Of a stretch of 64,000 nucleotides of DNA, positions 32,685 to 40,613 are shown piece after piece (the first letter of the stretch is position 1; every line of letters begins with the position of its first letter). The position numbers and the translations under genes were made by a program. The stretch spans positions 124,001-188,000 of the forward strand of contig SAJS01000005.1 in the NCBI GenBank assembly GCA_004017535.1, in the 5' to 3' direction. This stretch comes from Mesorhizobium sp. (GTDB lineage: Bacteria > Pseudomonadota > Alphaproteobacteria > Rhizobiales > Rhizobiaceae). Below the pieces are notes generated by a model, which did no database searches, was not told where the DNA came from, and worked only from the letters and a program-made list of their open reading frames with translations.

Positions 32685-34766
32685 CTATTTCCACATGCCG
32701 CGCATGCGGGCGCCAAGGTCGACCTTGACGCCCGGCCGCTGGCGCGGGTCGTCCTTGAGCGCCGCACTCGCCCAGGACGACTGCTCGAAGGCCGGAAGCA
32801 TTGAGGCCGGGATGAAGCGGGTGCGCGAGGCATAGACATGGCGGTCGCCGCGCGCCGCCTGGTTGTGCGGGTAAAAGCGCTGCGGCACGACGAGATGCAG
32901 ACTGTCCTTGGCCCGGGTCATCGCCACATAGAGCAGCCGGCGTTCCTCCTCGATATCCTCCTTGGTGCCGACGCCGAGATCGGCCGGGATGCAGCCGTCG
33001 ACCGTGTTCAGCACGAAGACGTTCTTCCATTCCTGGCCCTTGGCGGAGTGGATGGTCGACAGGATGAGGTAATCCTCGTCGCGATGCGGCGGCCCGGCCT
33101 GGTCGCTGGTGGCGTCGGGCGGGTCGAGCGTCAGCTCGGTCAGGAAGCGTTCGCGCGACGGGTAGGTCGAAGCGATCTGCTCGAGCTGCAGGAGATCGGC
33201 GCGTCGCGTGAACGCATCCTCATGGATGCGTTCCATATGCGGTTCGTACCAGAGCCTGATCCGCTCCAGATCCGCCGGCCATTTGGCGCCGGCGCGTAAG
33301 CCGCTATAGATGTCGAGGAACACCGGCCAATCCTGCGCCGCGCGCTGCGGCGGCCGGAAGCGGGCAAGGCCGAGCGTCTCGTCGAGCGATGTCGCCATGG
33401 CATCCACGATCTGCGAGGCGGCGGACGGGCCGATGCCCGGCATCAACTGCAGCACGCGGAAACCGGCGACGCGGTCGCGCGGGTTCTCGGCGAAGCGCAG
33501 CATCGCCAGCATGTCCTTGACATGCGCGGCGTCGAGGAATTTCAGCCCGCCGAACTTGACGAAGGGGATGTTGCGGCGCGTCAGCTCCACCTCCAGCGGC
33601 CCGCTGTGGCTCGAGGTGCGAAACAGCACCGCCTGCGCCTTCAGCGCCGTGCCGGCCTCGCGTTCGGCCAGGATCGCCTGGCAGACATAATTCGCCTGCT
33701 CGGCCTCGTCGCGTACGCTGACCAGCTGCGGCCTGTGCGAGGACCGGCGCTCGGTCCACAGATTCTTGGTGAAGCGCTCGCTGGCCTCGCCGATCACCTT
33801 GTTGGCTGCGGCAAGGATCGTCTCACTCGAGCGGTAATTGCGCTCCAGCATGACGACCGCGGCTGCTTGCGCGAACTGCTTTGGGAAATCGAGGATGTTG
33901 CGCACTTCGGCGGCGCGGAAGGAATAGATCGACTGCGCGTCGTCGCCCACCACCGTCAGGCCGGCGCCGTCCGGCTTGAGCGCCAGAAGGATCGAGGCCT
34001 GCAACCGGTTGGTGTCCTGGTATTCGTCGACCAGCACATGGTCGAAGCGGGAACCGAGGTGAGCGGCGATTTCCGGCTCGGCCGCCATCTGCGCCCAGTA
34101 GAGCAGCAGGTCGTCGTAATCGAGCACGTTCTGCGCCTGCTTGGCCTCGACATAGGCCGCGAACAGCTCCTTCAGTTGCTCCGCCCATGCCGCGCACCAG
34201 GGGAAGGCGGAGCCTAGCACCTCGTCCAGTGGCGCCTGTGCGTTCACCGCGCGCGAATAGATCTGCAGGCAGGTGCCTTTGGTCGGGAAGCGGCTTTCTG
34301 TTTTCGAGAATCCCAGCTCGTGCCGTGCGAGGTTCATCAGGTCGGCCGAATCCTCGCGATCATGGATGGTGAAGGCCGGATCGAGCCCGATCTGCTCGGC
34401 GTAGTCGCGGAGCAGCCTGGCGCCGATGCCGTGGAAAGTACCTGCCCAGGCGAGAGCGTCGGCGATGATCGCCGCGTCGCGCCCCAGCACCTCGCCGGAA
34501 ATGCGCTCGACCCGCTTGGCCATCTCGGCCGCGGCACGACGGGAGAAGGTCATCAGCAGGATGCGGCGCGGATCGGCGCCCTTGACGATGAGATGGGCGA
34601 CGCGATGCGCCAGCGTGTTGGTCTTGCCGGAGCCGGCGCCGGCGATCACCAGCAGCGGCGCCGCCACCTTGCCGTCGCCATGCACCACCGCCAGCCGCTG
34701 CTCATCATTCAGCCGGGCAAGATAAGCGGGCGTCTCGAAGGACGAATCACGGGCGGCGATGTTCAT
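32685..34766 (-). CDS. UvrD/Rep-type superfamily 1 DNA helicase
   Basis: A 693-residue 3'-5' helicase with motif Q (LNDEQRLAVVHGDG), Walker A GAGSGKT near residue 42, motif Ia LMTFSRRAAAEM, Walker B LVDEYQDTN near residue 246, GDDAQSIYSFRAAEV (motif III), LERNYRSSETIL (motif IV), and the C-terminal ILSTIHSAKGQEWKNVFV and RRLLYVAMTRAKDSLHLV (motifs V/VI). It is like short UvrD/PcrA homologues rather than AddA or RecB, since no nuclease domain is present. A role in DNA repair or replication is likely. No operon partner. Confidence 0.93.
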   Translation of the reverse strand: MNIAARDSSFETPAYLARLNDEQRLAVVHGDGKVAAPLLVIAGAGSGKTNTLAHRVAHLIVKGADPRRILLMTFSRRAAAEMAKRVERISGEVLGRDAAIIADALAWAGTFHGIGARLLRDYAEQIGLDPAFTIHDREDSADLMNLARHELGFSKTESRFPTKGTCLQIYSRAVNAQAPLDEVLGSAFPWCAAWAEQLKELFAAYVEAKQAQNVLDYDDLLLYWAQMAAEPEIAAHLGSRFDHVLVDEYQDTNRLQASILLALKPDGAGLTVVGDDAQSIYSFRAAEVRNILDFPKQFAQAAAVVMLERNYRSSETILAAANKVIGEASERFTKNLWTERRSSHRPQLVSVRDEAEQANYVCQAILAEREAGTALKAQAVLFRTSSHSGPLEVELTRRNIPFVKFGGLKFLDAAHVKDMLAMLRFAENPRDRVAGFRVLQLMPGIGPSAASQIVDAMATSLDETLGLARFRPPQRAAQDWPVFLDIYSGLRAGAKWPADLERIRLWYEPHMERIHEDAFTRRADLLQLEQIASTYPSRERFLTELTLDPPDATSDQAGPPHRDEDYLILSTIHSAKGQEWKNVFVLNTVDGCIPADLGVGTKEDIEEERRLLYVAMTRAKDSLHLVVPQRFYPHNQAARGDRHVYASRTRFIPASMLPAFEQSSWASAALKDDPRQRPGVKVDLGARMRGMWK

Positions 34767-35139
34767 CGCCCATCAAGCATCGTTTCCGCTTTGTTCGCAA
34801 TAATTTCCTCGCGTTGCGGGAGAGCCGGGAGGGGACCGCAGCGGCCGGAGAGGAGGCTGAGCCGGTGGTGGGTGGGCGCATGCATTGTCTATGGAGCGCT
34901 GGTCGACCCCCACTCCGTCTCGGCTTCGCCGAGCCACCTCTCCCCCGATCGACGGGGTTGAGGAAAAGCGCCGAGCTTCCAGCAACGCTCCCTTCCTTTC
35001 CCTCCTGAGGGGGAAAGGTGGCGCTGCGAAGCAGCGACGGATTGGGGGAACCACGTGGCAAGCAAACCTCAGGTCGATCAGTCACGCCGTCACAGACGAT
35101 GTATGCATGGCGTAGACGAAGGTGGGGCGAGCAAGGGCG
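34767..35139. other. Intergenic region with a degenerate palindromic element
   Basis: About 370 bases. From about 34905 to 35053 there is a mosaic of short inverted repeats: GTCTCGGCTTCGCCGAG, CCCCGATCGACGGGG, CCCTCCTGAGGGGG and GCGCTGCGAAGCAGCG, bounded by CCCCCACTCCGTC and GACGGATTGGGGG, which are imperfectly complementary. It is probably related in type to the element inside the EamA gene. No credible gene was seen. Confidence 0.6.
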
Positions 35140-35310
35140 CTACCGATTCGGCTCCACCCCCATTGCCGCTGACTGGCGCCGCAACTTGCGCCTCTCATCG
35201 CCCGGCATGTCCAGCGGCGCGACATCGCCGGGCACTTCGTCGATGATCCTCACGGCGACGCGATAGGCGGTGTAGGCGAAAAGGCCGGTAAGCAGCAGGC
35301 GGATCATCAT
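35140..35310 (-). CDS. Small single-pass membrane protein (56 residues)
   Basis: An open frame of 56 codons starting MMIRLLLTGLFAYTAYR, with one N-terminal hydrophobic helix followed by a charged tail (IIDEVPGDVAPLDMPGDERRK). GAGGAG lies only three bases before the first ATG and six before the second, strong support for translation. Codon third positions are GC-rich like neighbouring genes. The family is unknown. It is divergent from the small lipoprotein gene at 35436. Confidence 0.68.
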   Translation of the reverse strand: MMIRLLLTGLFAYTAYRVAVRIIDEVPGDVAPLDMPGDERRKLRRQSAAMGVEPNR

Positions 35311-35435
35311 TATCTCCTCATGCGGTTCGATTGGCTTTCAACCGGACGCGGGCCGGTTGGTTCCCCCTCACGCGCAACCAAACCGCCACCGCCTCGTTTG
35401 CCCTTTATGAAAGGGGCGAACGAGAGGAGGTCGTC

Positions 35436-35618
35436 ATGATGAAGCTTCCTGTGCTGCTGGCTCTTGCGGCAGGGCTCGTGCTCGCTGCCTGCGACAACAG
35501 CGTGCAACCCACCAAGGCGCCGGGCGACGAGGTCAACCAGAACCCTCAGGTTGACAAGAACCCGGTGCCGAAATCGACCACGGGCGGCGACCAGCCGGGC
35601 ACGCCTCCGAAGCAATAG
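35436..35618 (+). CDS. Small lipoprotein
   Basis: A 60-residue protein: MMKLPVLLALAAGLVLAACD is a lipoprotein signal with lipobox LAAC, and the short mature part (NSVQPTKAPGDEVNQNPQVD ... PGTPPKQ) is hydrophilic and Pro/Asn-rich, probably disordered. GAGAGGAGG precedes the ATG by five bases. Function unknown. Confidence 0.75.
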   Translation: MMKLPVLLALAAGLVLAACDNSVQPTKAPGDEVNQNPQVDKNPVPKSTTGGDQPGTPPKQ

Positions 35619-35829
35619 GGCAGGGCGAGTTGAATTGTCGTCAGCTTCGAACGAAGAAGGCCGGCGCTGCTTGGGAGGAAGCTGGATAGCGCCGGCCAAG
35701 CGGGAAATCAGGCCCGCCGCGCAATCCAACATACCTGAGTCTCGGCCTTTCGTCATGGTGCGATCGCGCTAGCCGGCTACAGTCAGTGGAAACACCCGGA
35801 AAATCCTGACGCTGCGCGAGTGGCGCTGC

Positions 35830-36798
35830 TTACGCCACCGCCGCGCGTGCCGGCTGTCCGCCGGCGATCTCGGTGTCGAGCTGGCGCTGCGTCAGCGCCG
35901 CTTCGGCCAGGATCCAGTGCTTGAACAGCTCCACCTTGCGGGCGCCGAGCGCCTTGATGGGGCTGACGAAGTACCAACCCGCCGTGTTGGGGTGATGGAC
36001 CGCGAAGGGAGCCACCAGCCTTTCGGCGCGGATATCGCTTGCCATATAGGCGCGGTTGGCGACGGCAAAGCCCATACCGGCATTGGCCGCTTCGTAGGAC
36101 ATCATGCAGCTATCGAAATAGACGCTTCTCGTCTCGCCAAGCACGAAGCTCGCGCCGGCGAAGCCCAGCCACGACTGCCAGTTCTGCGTGCAGGTGTCAG
36201 AATGCAGCAGCGTGAAGTAGCGCAGATCCTCCGGCACCACCCTCGACAGCGGCTTGTCGCCCAGCACGTCGTGAAACAGCTTGCGGCTGCACACCGGCGT
36301 CAGGTCTTCCTTGAACAGCAGTTCCGAGGTGAGGCCGGGGAAATTGCCGTCGCCGTAGCGGATCTCGAGATCATATTCCGAGGTCGAGAATTCATGCGTG
36401 GCGTAGGATGTCGACACCCGCATCTCGATGTCGGGATATTGCTGCTGGAAGGTCATCAGCCTGGGAAACAGCCAGCGCGCCGCGAAGGTCGGCAGCACGC
36501 AGATCCGCAGCACATGCGCCTGCGACTGGCCGGTGGCCTCCATGCTTGCCGCCACGATCCGCTCCAGCGCCTCGCGCACGCGCGCCACATAGGTCTCGCC
36601 CTCCGGCGTCAGCGACACCGCGTTGCCGCCGCGCTCGAAGATCTTGAAGCGCAGCTGGTCCTCCAGGCTTTTCACACGCTGGCTGACGGCGGAAGCGGTG
36701 ATAAACTGCTCCTCGCCGGCGCGCGTGAAATTCCTGTGCCTCGCAGCGCTTTCCACGATTTTCAGCGAGTTGAGGTTGACCTGACTGAGCAGACGCAC
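35830..36798 (-). CDS. LysR family transcriptional regulator (GcvA-like)
   Basis: A 322-residue protein with an N-terminal winged helix (NLNSLKIVESAARHRNFTRAGEEQFITASAVSQRVKSLEDQL) and a periplasmic-binding-like effector domain (VLRICVLPTFAARWLFPRLMTFQQQYPDIEMRVSTS). The GTG at 36798 is the only start before the helix-turn-helix, with AAGG nine bases upstream. It is divergent from the 2OG-oxygenase-like gene, the obvious candidate target. Confidence 0.9.
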   Translation of the reverse strand: MRLLSQVNLNSLKIVESAARHRNFTRAGEEQFITASAVSQRVKSLEDQLRFKIFERGGNAVSLTPEGETYVARVREALERIVAASMEATGQSQAHVLRICVLPTFAARWLFPRLMTFQQQYPDIEMRVSTSYATHEFSTSEYDLEIRYGDGNFPGLTSELLFKEDLTPVCSRKLFHDVLGDKPLSRVVPEDLRYFTLLHSDTCTQNWQSWLGFAGASFVLGETRSVYFDSCMMSYEAANAGMGFAVANRAYMASDIRAERLVAPFAVHHPNTAGWYFVSPIKALGARKVELFKHWILAEAALTQRQLDTEIAGGQPARAAVA

Positions 36799-36862
36799 GG
36801 GGTTCGACCTTAAGCTGGGCTTACGCTACCACCAGCATTCCTAAATTTACAGGGGTAGGCGT

Positions 36863-36879
36863 TTAAATGACTGTTAACC
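36863..36879. promoter_or_regulatory. CtrA-type site TTAA-N7-TTAACC
   Basis: A perfect match to the alphaproteobacterial CtrA full site (TTAA, seven bases, TTAA, here followed by CC). It is centred about 40 bp before the ATG of the 2OG-oxygenase-like gene and about 70 bp before the LysR GTG. Binding is inferred. Confidence 0.6.
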
Positions 36880-36909
36880 AAGTGTTGCCCCCATCTTGGA
36901 GAAAGTACA

Positions 36910-37743
36910 ATGAACGCCCATACAATTCCCGAACTGCGTTGTGCAATGAGCCGTGAGGCCATCATTGGTCATGAGACCGCCTGGAAAGTCTCGACCTTCG
37001 GCGTCGCCCAGTATCGTCACGGTTACGACCCGGCTCTGCTAGCCGCAATCGAGGAAGCCGCCCTGAAGCTGAAGGCCAGCCATGCCGTTCACAAACACCT
37101 CGACCTCACCTTTATCACCGGCGCCGACCGCTATATTCCCGAGATCAAAGAGCTTTTACACGACAAGCTGCGCTTGGAAAGTCTGTCCGACATGATGGGC
37201 ACCAAGCTCGAACCCTATCCGCTGTCGATCGTCGGTTCGACCGTCACCTTCATGAACCCCAGGGATGGTGCCGTCGAATGGCATTGCGACGGCGTCCCGG
37301 TGACGGAACTCATCCCGCTGTCGATCAGCGACCCTCTCATCGGCGGTCATCTTGAGATCTACTGCGACGATTCCGAGACCGGCCGGTCGATCCTGGAATC
37401 CGGCCGCGACCTGCCGCGCAACAAGATCATGCGCATCGACCACAAGATGAACTACGCCACGCTCGGCCAGTTCCTGGGCGTGCTCCACCGCACCGCGCCG
37501 ATCCAGCTCGGCGAGCGCGTCACGCTTGTGCTCAACCAGCGCTCGGCGACCAAGCCCTATGTCGACGACAACCGCATGTTCTACCTCGCTGCCGACAACG
37601 ACCATGACCGTGCCTGGGTGAACGAGCTGGCCGAGGATGTCTGGACCAACCAGCTGCCCGCCTATCGCCGCCATGCCGAGGAGCATCCCATGCCGCAGCC
37701 GGCCGCGGAGACGGTTTCCGGCGGGGCAAGGGAGTCGTGGTAG
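36910..37743 (+). CDS. Putative Fe(II)/2-oxoglutarate-dependent oxygenase-like protein
   Basis: A 277-residue cytoplasmic protein. A possible HxD metal motif is seen in DGAVEWHCDGVPVTELIPL (His and Asp near residues 120-122), and LGVLHRTAPIQLGERVTLVLNQRS near residues 185-208 could supply the distal His and the 2-oxoglutarate-binding Arg. The pattern fits a double-stranded beta-helix oxygenase acting on a small molecule, but no family name is certain. It is divergent from a LysR gene with a CtrA-type site between, and its stop overlaps the start of the EamA exporter, suggesting modification and export of one compound. Confidence 0.6.
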   Translation: MNAHTIPELRCAMSREAIIGHETAWKVSTFGVAQYRHGYDPALLAAIEEAALKLKASHAVHKHLDLTFITGADRYIPEIKELLHDKLRLESLSDMMGTKLEPYPLSIVGSTVTFMNPRDGAVEWHCDGVPVTELIPLSISDPLIGGHLEIYCDDSETGRSILESGRDLPRNKIMRIDHKMNYATLGQFLGVLHRTAPIQLGERVTLVLNQRSATKPYVDDNRMFYLAADNDHDRAWVNELAEDVWTNQLPAYRRHAEEHPMPQPAAETVSGGARESW

Positions 37744-38900
37744 TGACCAACGATCCGGTCGAGCGCCAGCCGCCCTCAGCGTCGCTGAGCCTCGGCCCGG
37801 CCGTGCCGGACTGTCGAGACCGTTCCAGCGCCGCCCCCGCGGCGGCGCTGGCCTTCGCCCTCGGCGCCGTGGCGCTGTGGGCGACCAACGCCCTGGTCGG
37901 CAAGACGCTGCTTGCCCTCTATCCGGTATCGCAAGTGCAGTTCCTGCAATTTTGCGGGGCGGCCGTCGTGTTTGCGCTGATCCGGCTGATAAACGCCTCT
38001 CCTTCTCCCCTTGTGGGAGAAGGTGGATCGGCGCGTAGCGCCGAGACGGATGAGGGGTGTTCCAGCGAAGTGAGACGTTGGCGTTCCCTGGAACACCCTT
38101 CATCCGACCTCGCCTTGCGAGGTCACCATTCGGGGGCGAGTCACGGGTCTCGCCCCGTCCTTCGGACCCCACAAGGGGAGAAGGGGACGTTCGCGCTCGC
38201 CTATGCCGTCGGCTTCCTGGGGCTGGTCGGCACAATGGTGCTGCAATATATCGGCTTCGCCTCCATGCCGGTCATCGAGGCGAACCTCGTCGCCTATACC
38301 TGGCCGCTGATGACCGCCGCGGCGGTTATCCTGCTGGGCCGGCCGCGCCGTCCTCTGTTGCTTGGCCTGGCCGCGGCTGTCGGCTTCGTCGGCGTCGCGC
38401 TGGTCATTTCCGGAGGGCGCGCCCATTTTTGGTTCAACAGGGCCTGGTTCGAAGGCGGCAGCGTCGTCGGCTATCTCGCCGCTTTCGGCTCGGCGCTCTG
38501 CATGGCCTTCTACTCGCTTACTGTCGGCCGCCTTGGCGTGCCGCCGGAGCGGCTGCTTTTGCCCTCGGCGCTGATCGGCGTCGCGCTCACCTTTGCCTGG
38601 TCCCTGCATGACGGCGCTGGACGCCTGACCGGTGCGCACCTCCTGCTCGGCCTCTATCTCGGCGCCGGCCCGATGGGGCTCGGCTACTATTTCTGGTCGA
38701 GCGCGGCAAAGCTCGATCACGGCGGCAGGATAGCGGTCGTCGCCTATCTGACGCCGATCGCTTCCACGTTTCTGCTGACCCTGTCGGGCGAAAGCCTGTC
38801 GATGACGGCTGTTGCCGGCGCCGTCCTCGTCATTGGCAGCTGCCTCGCGGTCGGCATCGAAGGTACGGAGACCAGGCACAATGTCCAGAATGCCCGTTGA
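37743..38900 (+). CDS. EamA/DMT family transporter interrupted in frame by a palindromic repeat
   Basis: A 385-residue predicted transporter; family members are ~300. Ten transmembrane segments can be traced: AAALAFALGAVALWATNALVGK (TM1), then after an extra segment FALAYAVGFLGLVGTMVLQYIG onward to MTAVAGAVLVIGSCLAVG. Residues ~86-149, in the loop after TM2, are hydrophilic and encoded by a ~190-bp repeat (37998-38187) with terminal inverted repeats; the reading frame stays open through it. It starts with GTG at 37743, overlapping the oxygenase stop (GTG at 37737 possible). Whether the protein still folds is unknown. It probably exports a product of the upstream enzyme. Confidence 0.82.
   Translation: MTNDPVERQPPSASLSLGPAVPDCRDRSSAAPAAALAFALGAVALWATNALVGKTLLALYPVSQVQFLQFCGAAVVFALIRLINASPSPLVGEGGSARSAETDEGCSSEVRRWRSLEHPSSDLALRGHHSGASHGSRPVLRTPQGEKGTFALAYAVGFLGLVGTMVLQYIGFASMPVIEANLVAYTWPLMTAAAVILLGRPRRPLLLGLAAAVGFVGVALVISGGRAHFWFNRAWFEGGSVVGYLAAFGSALCMAFYSLTVGRLGVPPERLLLPSALIGVALTFAWSLHDGAGRLTGAHLLLGLYLGAGPMGLGYYFWSSAAKLDHGGRIAVVAYLTPIASTFLLTLSGESLSMTAVAGAVLVIGSCLAVGIEGTETRHNVQNAR
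37998..38187 (+). repeat. Palindromic element with terminal inverted repeats inside the EamA gene
   Basis: Left end TCTCCTTCTCCCCTTGTGGG (37998-38017) and right end 38168-38187 are inverted repeats matching in 19 of 20 positions. Inside, GGATGAGGGGTGTTCCAG pairs with CTGGAACACCCTTCATCC (17 of 18), ACCTCGC-CTT-GCGAGGT forms a hairpin, and GGGGCGAG pairs with CTCGCCCC. The whole unit could fold into one large structured RNA. No coding signature of a transposase is present. Confidence 0.88.
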
Positions 38901-39102
38901 CGAGAACGAACGTCGCGCCAGACAGGAGGCGCACTGGCTGGTCAGGGAATTTGGCGCGGAAGCGCCGCTCTATGCGGCCATGAAGGCGGAAAAGGCTATC
39001 GAGCAAAAGGATTTTGGCCGCTGCGCGCGCTGGAAACGCGTGCTGGAAATCCTGTCGGACAGCCCTTCGGCGAATGTCGGGCGCGGCGTCGCCGTCAAAT
39101 GA
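38881..39102 (+). CDS. Small conserved cytoplasmic protein
   Basis: A 73-residue hydrophilic protein (SRMPVDENERRARQEAHW ... ARWKRVLEILSD), predicted helical, with many charged residues. It overlaps the end of the EamA gene by 20 bp and is likely cotranscribed. Similar short proteins with AMKAEKAIEQKD-like cores occur in rhizobia as I recall; the function is unknown. ATG at 38890 is an alternative start. Confidence 0.65.
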   Translation: MSRMPVDENERRARQEAHWLVREFGAEAPLYAAMKAEKAIEQKDFGRCARWKRVLEILSDSPSANVGRGVAVK

Positions 39103-39446
39103 GCGATTTGCCCCGGCGTCGCCGAATCGCGAATGGCCCACATCCAGCCGGCGGATTGTCGTTGCCGAGGCCGGACTTGGCCTGAACTTCGATTTTTCAG
39201 CAACTTCCTTGGCCGACCCAGTGCAACCGGAGGTTATACCTATCCAGCCGGACCGCCGGTTCTGTAAAGCATCTGTTATAGCTATTAGAAATCCTAACTT
39301 GCGCGTTTGCAGCTCGCGTAGAAACAATACCCCGTATTGAGTCGCGTAGCTTTACTGACTCTGGACGGTCCGTTGGGGGACAAGTCCAATTCGATACACC
39401 GACAAAAGTCTTAAAAACGAGCTGGCGATTTGAGGGCCGGCAGAAG
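39103..39446. other. Intergenic region upstream of the MucR gene
   Basis: About 344 bases. The right half (39230-39420) is clearly AT-richer than the rest of the window and should contain the mucR promoter, possibly with MucR self-binding sites, which favour AT-rich DNA. No gene or strong palindrome was found. Confidence 0.5.
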
Positions 39447-39899
39447 GTGAAAAAATTGTCCAACATCGACGATAAGACCGCAATCGAACTGACCGCCGAC
39501 ATTGTCTCCGCCTATGTCGGCAACAATCCGCTCCCTGCTTCCGGCCTGCCTGATCTGATCGCCAGCGTCAGCGCGTCGGTGCGCAAGCTCGCCGGCGGCA
39601 GTGTCGTCAAGGAGGCGGTGGCGCTGACGCCCGCTGTCAACCCGAAGCGTTCCGTCTTCCCGGATCACATCATTTGCCTGGAGGACGGAAAGAAGTTCAA
39701 GTCGTTGAAACGCCACCTTGCGACCGATCACAACCTGACGCCGGACGAATACCGCGCCAAATGGGGCCTGCCTGCCGATTATCCGATGGTGGCGCCCAGC
39801 TATTCGGCGACCCGCTCGGCGCTGGCCAAATCTTCCGGCCTCGGCCGCAAGCCGGCCGGCGGTGACGCGGGCAAAGGCAAGCGCAAGGGCAAAGCCTGA
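39447..39899 (+). CDS. MucR/Ros family transcriptional regulator
   Basis: A 150-residue protein: an N-terminal helical oligomerisation part (ELTADIVSAYVGNNPLPASGLPDLIASV), then the Ros-type zinc finger HIICLEDGKKFKSLKRHLATDH with Cys, Asp and two His ligands, and LTPDEYRAKWGLPADYPMVAP, with a Lys/Gly-rich tail. MucR proteins are AT-rich-DNA-binding regulators of exopolysaccharide, motility and symbiosis genes in rhizobia and of virulence in Brucella. It starts with GTG at 39447. It is monocistronic and followed by a repeat. Confidence 0.94.
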   Translation: MKKLSNIDDKTAIELTADIVSAYVGNNPLPASGLPDLIASVSASVRKLAGGSVVKEAVALTPAVNPKRSVFPDHIICLEDGKKFKSLKRHLATDHNLTPDEYRAKWGLPADYPMVAPSYSATRSALAKSSGLGRKPAGGDAGKGKRKGKA

Positions 39900-39909
39900 G
39901 GCCGGACCT

Positions 39910-40012
39910 AAAGTATGTCTCCCGAAAGTGGGAACCGGTTTCGGGATAGACATGCTTAAATCAAAAACTTGAAGCAGGTAGCGTGAATCCTTTTTCTCGC
40001 GACCTGCTTTAA
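39910..40012. repeat. Hybrid copy of palindromic repeat family B
   Basis: The first half is family B (GTATGTCTCCCGAAA ... TTTCGGG ... GACATGC). The second hairpin is unrelated to the other copies: GAAGCAGGTAGCG ... CGCGACCTGCTTTAA. This shows that the two halves are exchangeable modules. Confidence 0.85.
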
Positions 40013-40116
40013 GGCAATGAATGACGCCGCGCCATCGTCATGGCGCGGCCGTCGGACCGCGCGGCATGTTGCGTCGCTGCGTGGCTGGTTTCCGAAAACG
40101 CGCCGAACACCCGGCA

Positions 40117-40311
40117 TCAGTTGCGGGGCGCCTTGTTCTCGTGGTGGCGGTCGCGATCCTGCTCGGCGGCGAGGCTGTCCGCCTCGACGGCGGTCATTTC
40201 AAGAAAATAGACGAGCATCTGGTAGCGCGTGCGCGAGAGCATCTTCGCCAGCCTGCGCACGATCTCCGCCACATATTTCAGCGTTCGCAGATCGTTGACC
40301 GCTTCGCCCAT
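40117..40311 (-). CDS. Small helical protein of unknown function
   Basis: A 64-residue protein (GEAVNDLRTLKYVAEIVRRLAKMLSRTRYQMLVYFLEMTAVEADSL...), predicted mostly helical, basic in the middle, with no signal peptide. AGGAG lies six bases before the ATG. Upstream on the same strand are three 16-bp direct repeats that could be a regulatory array. The family is not recognised. Confidence 0.68.
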   Translation of the reverse strand: MGEAVNDLRTLKYVAEIVRRLAKMLSRTRYQMLVYFLEMTAVEADSLAAEQDRDRHHENKAPRN

Positions 40312-40328
40312 CGTGAGCTCCTGACATA

Positions 40329-40377
40329 GCCGAGTTATTGTTGGGCCGAGTTATTGTTGGGGCCAAGTTATTGTTGG
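40329..40377. repeat. Three 16-bp direct repeats
   Basis: GCCGAGTTATTGTTGG occurs at 40329-40344 and 40345-40360, and with one change at 40362-40377. They begin 18 bp upstream of the ATG of the small helical protein gene, so they lie in its promoter or leader. The AT-rich repeated core stands out from the GC-rich surroundings. Confidence 0.8.
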
Positions 40378-40613
40378 CGCTCACGCGCGACTCGCGGCAC
40401 GCTCACAGATTTGCAGTTCGCGACGAAAACCGAAATCGATTTTCGACAAGCACAACGGCCGGCCCCGCAGATCCAGGCCCTTTCTTCGTGGTAACGGCCG
40501 CGCAGCGCATAAATATAGGCTGAAGCTGAACTTGTGTTCGTCCGCTTGGCCTGGTTGATTTCCGCGCCGGGAAAGCCGGTGCCGAGCGGCGCCTGGCAGG
40601 GCGGGCGCTTCCC

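Noticed and set aside
37998-38187. An insertion sequence in the EamA gene
   Set aside because: It is too short and has no transposase coding; terminal inverted repeats plus internal hairpins fit a non-autonomous palindromic element better.
39197-39502. A 101-codon minus-strand frame across the mucR start region
   Set aside because: It overlaps the start of the well-supported mucR gene and covers the AT-rich promoter region; no family match.
40199-40384. A frame reading the three direct repeats as an Asn-rich N-terminus
   Set aside because: It is out of frame with the better-supported 64-residue gene and has no ribosome site.
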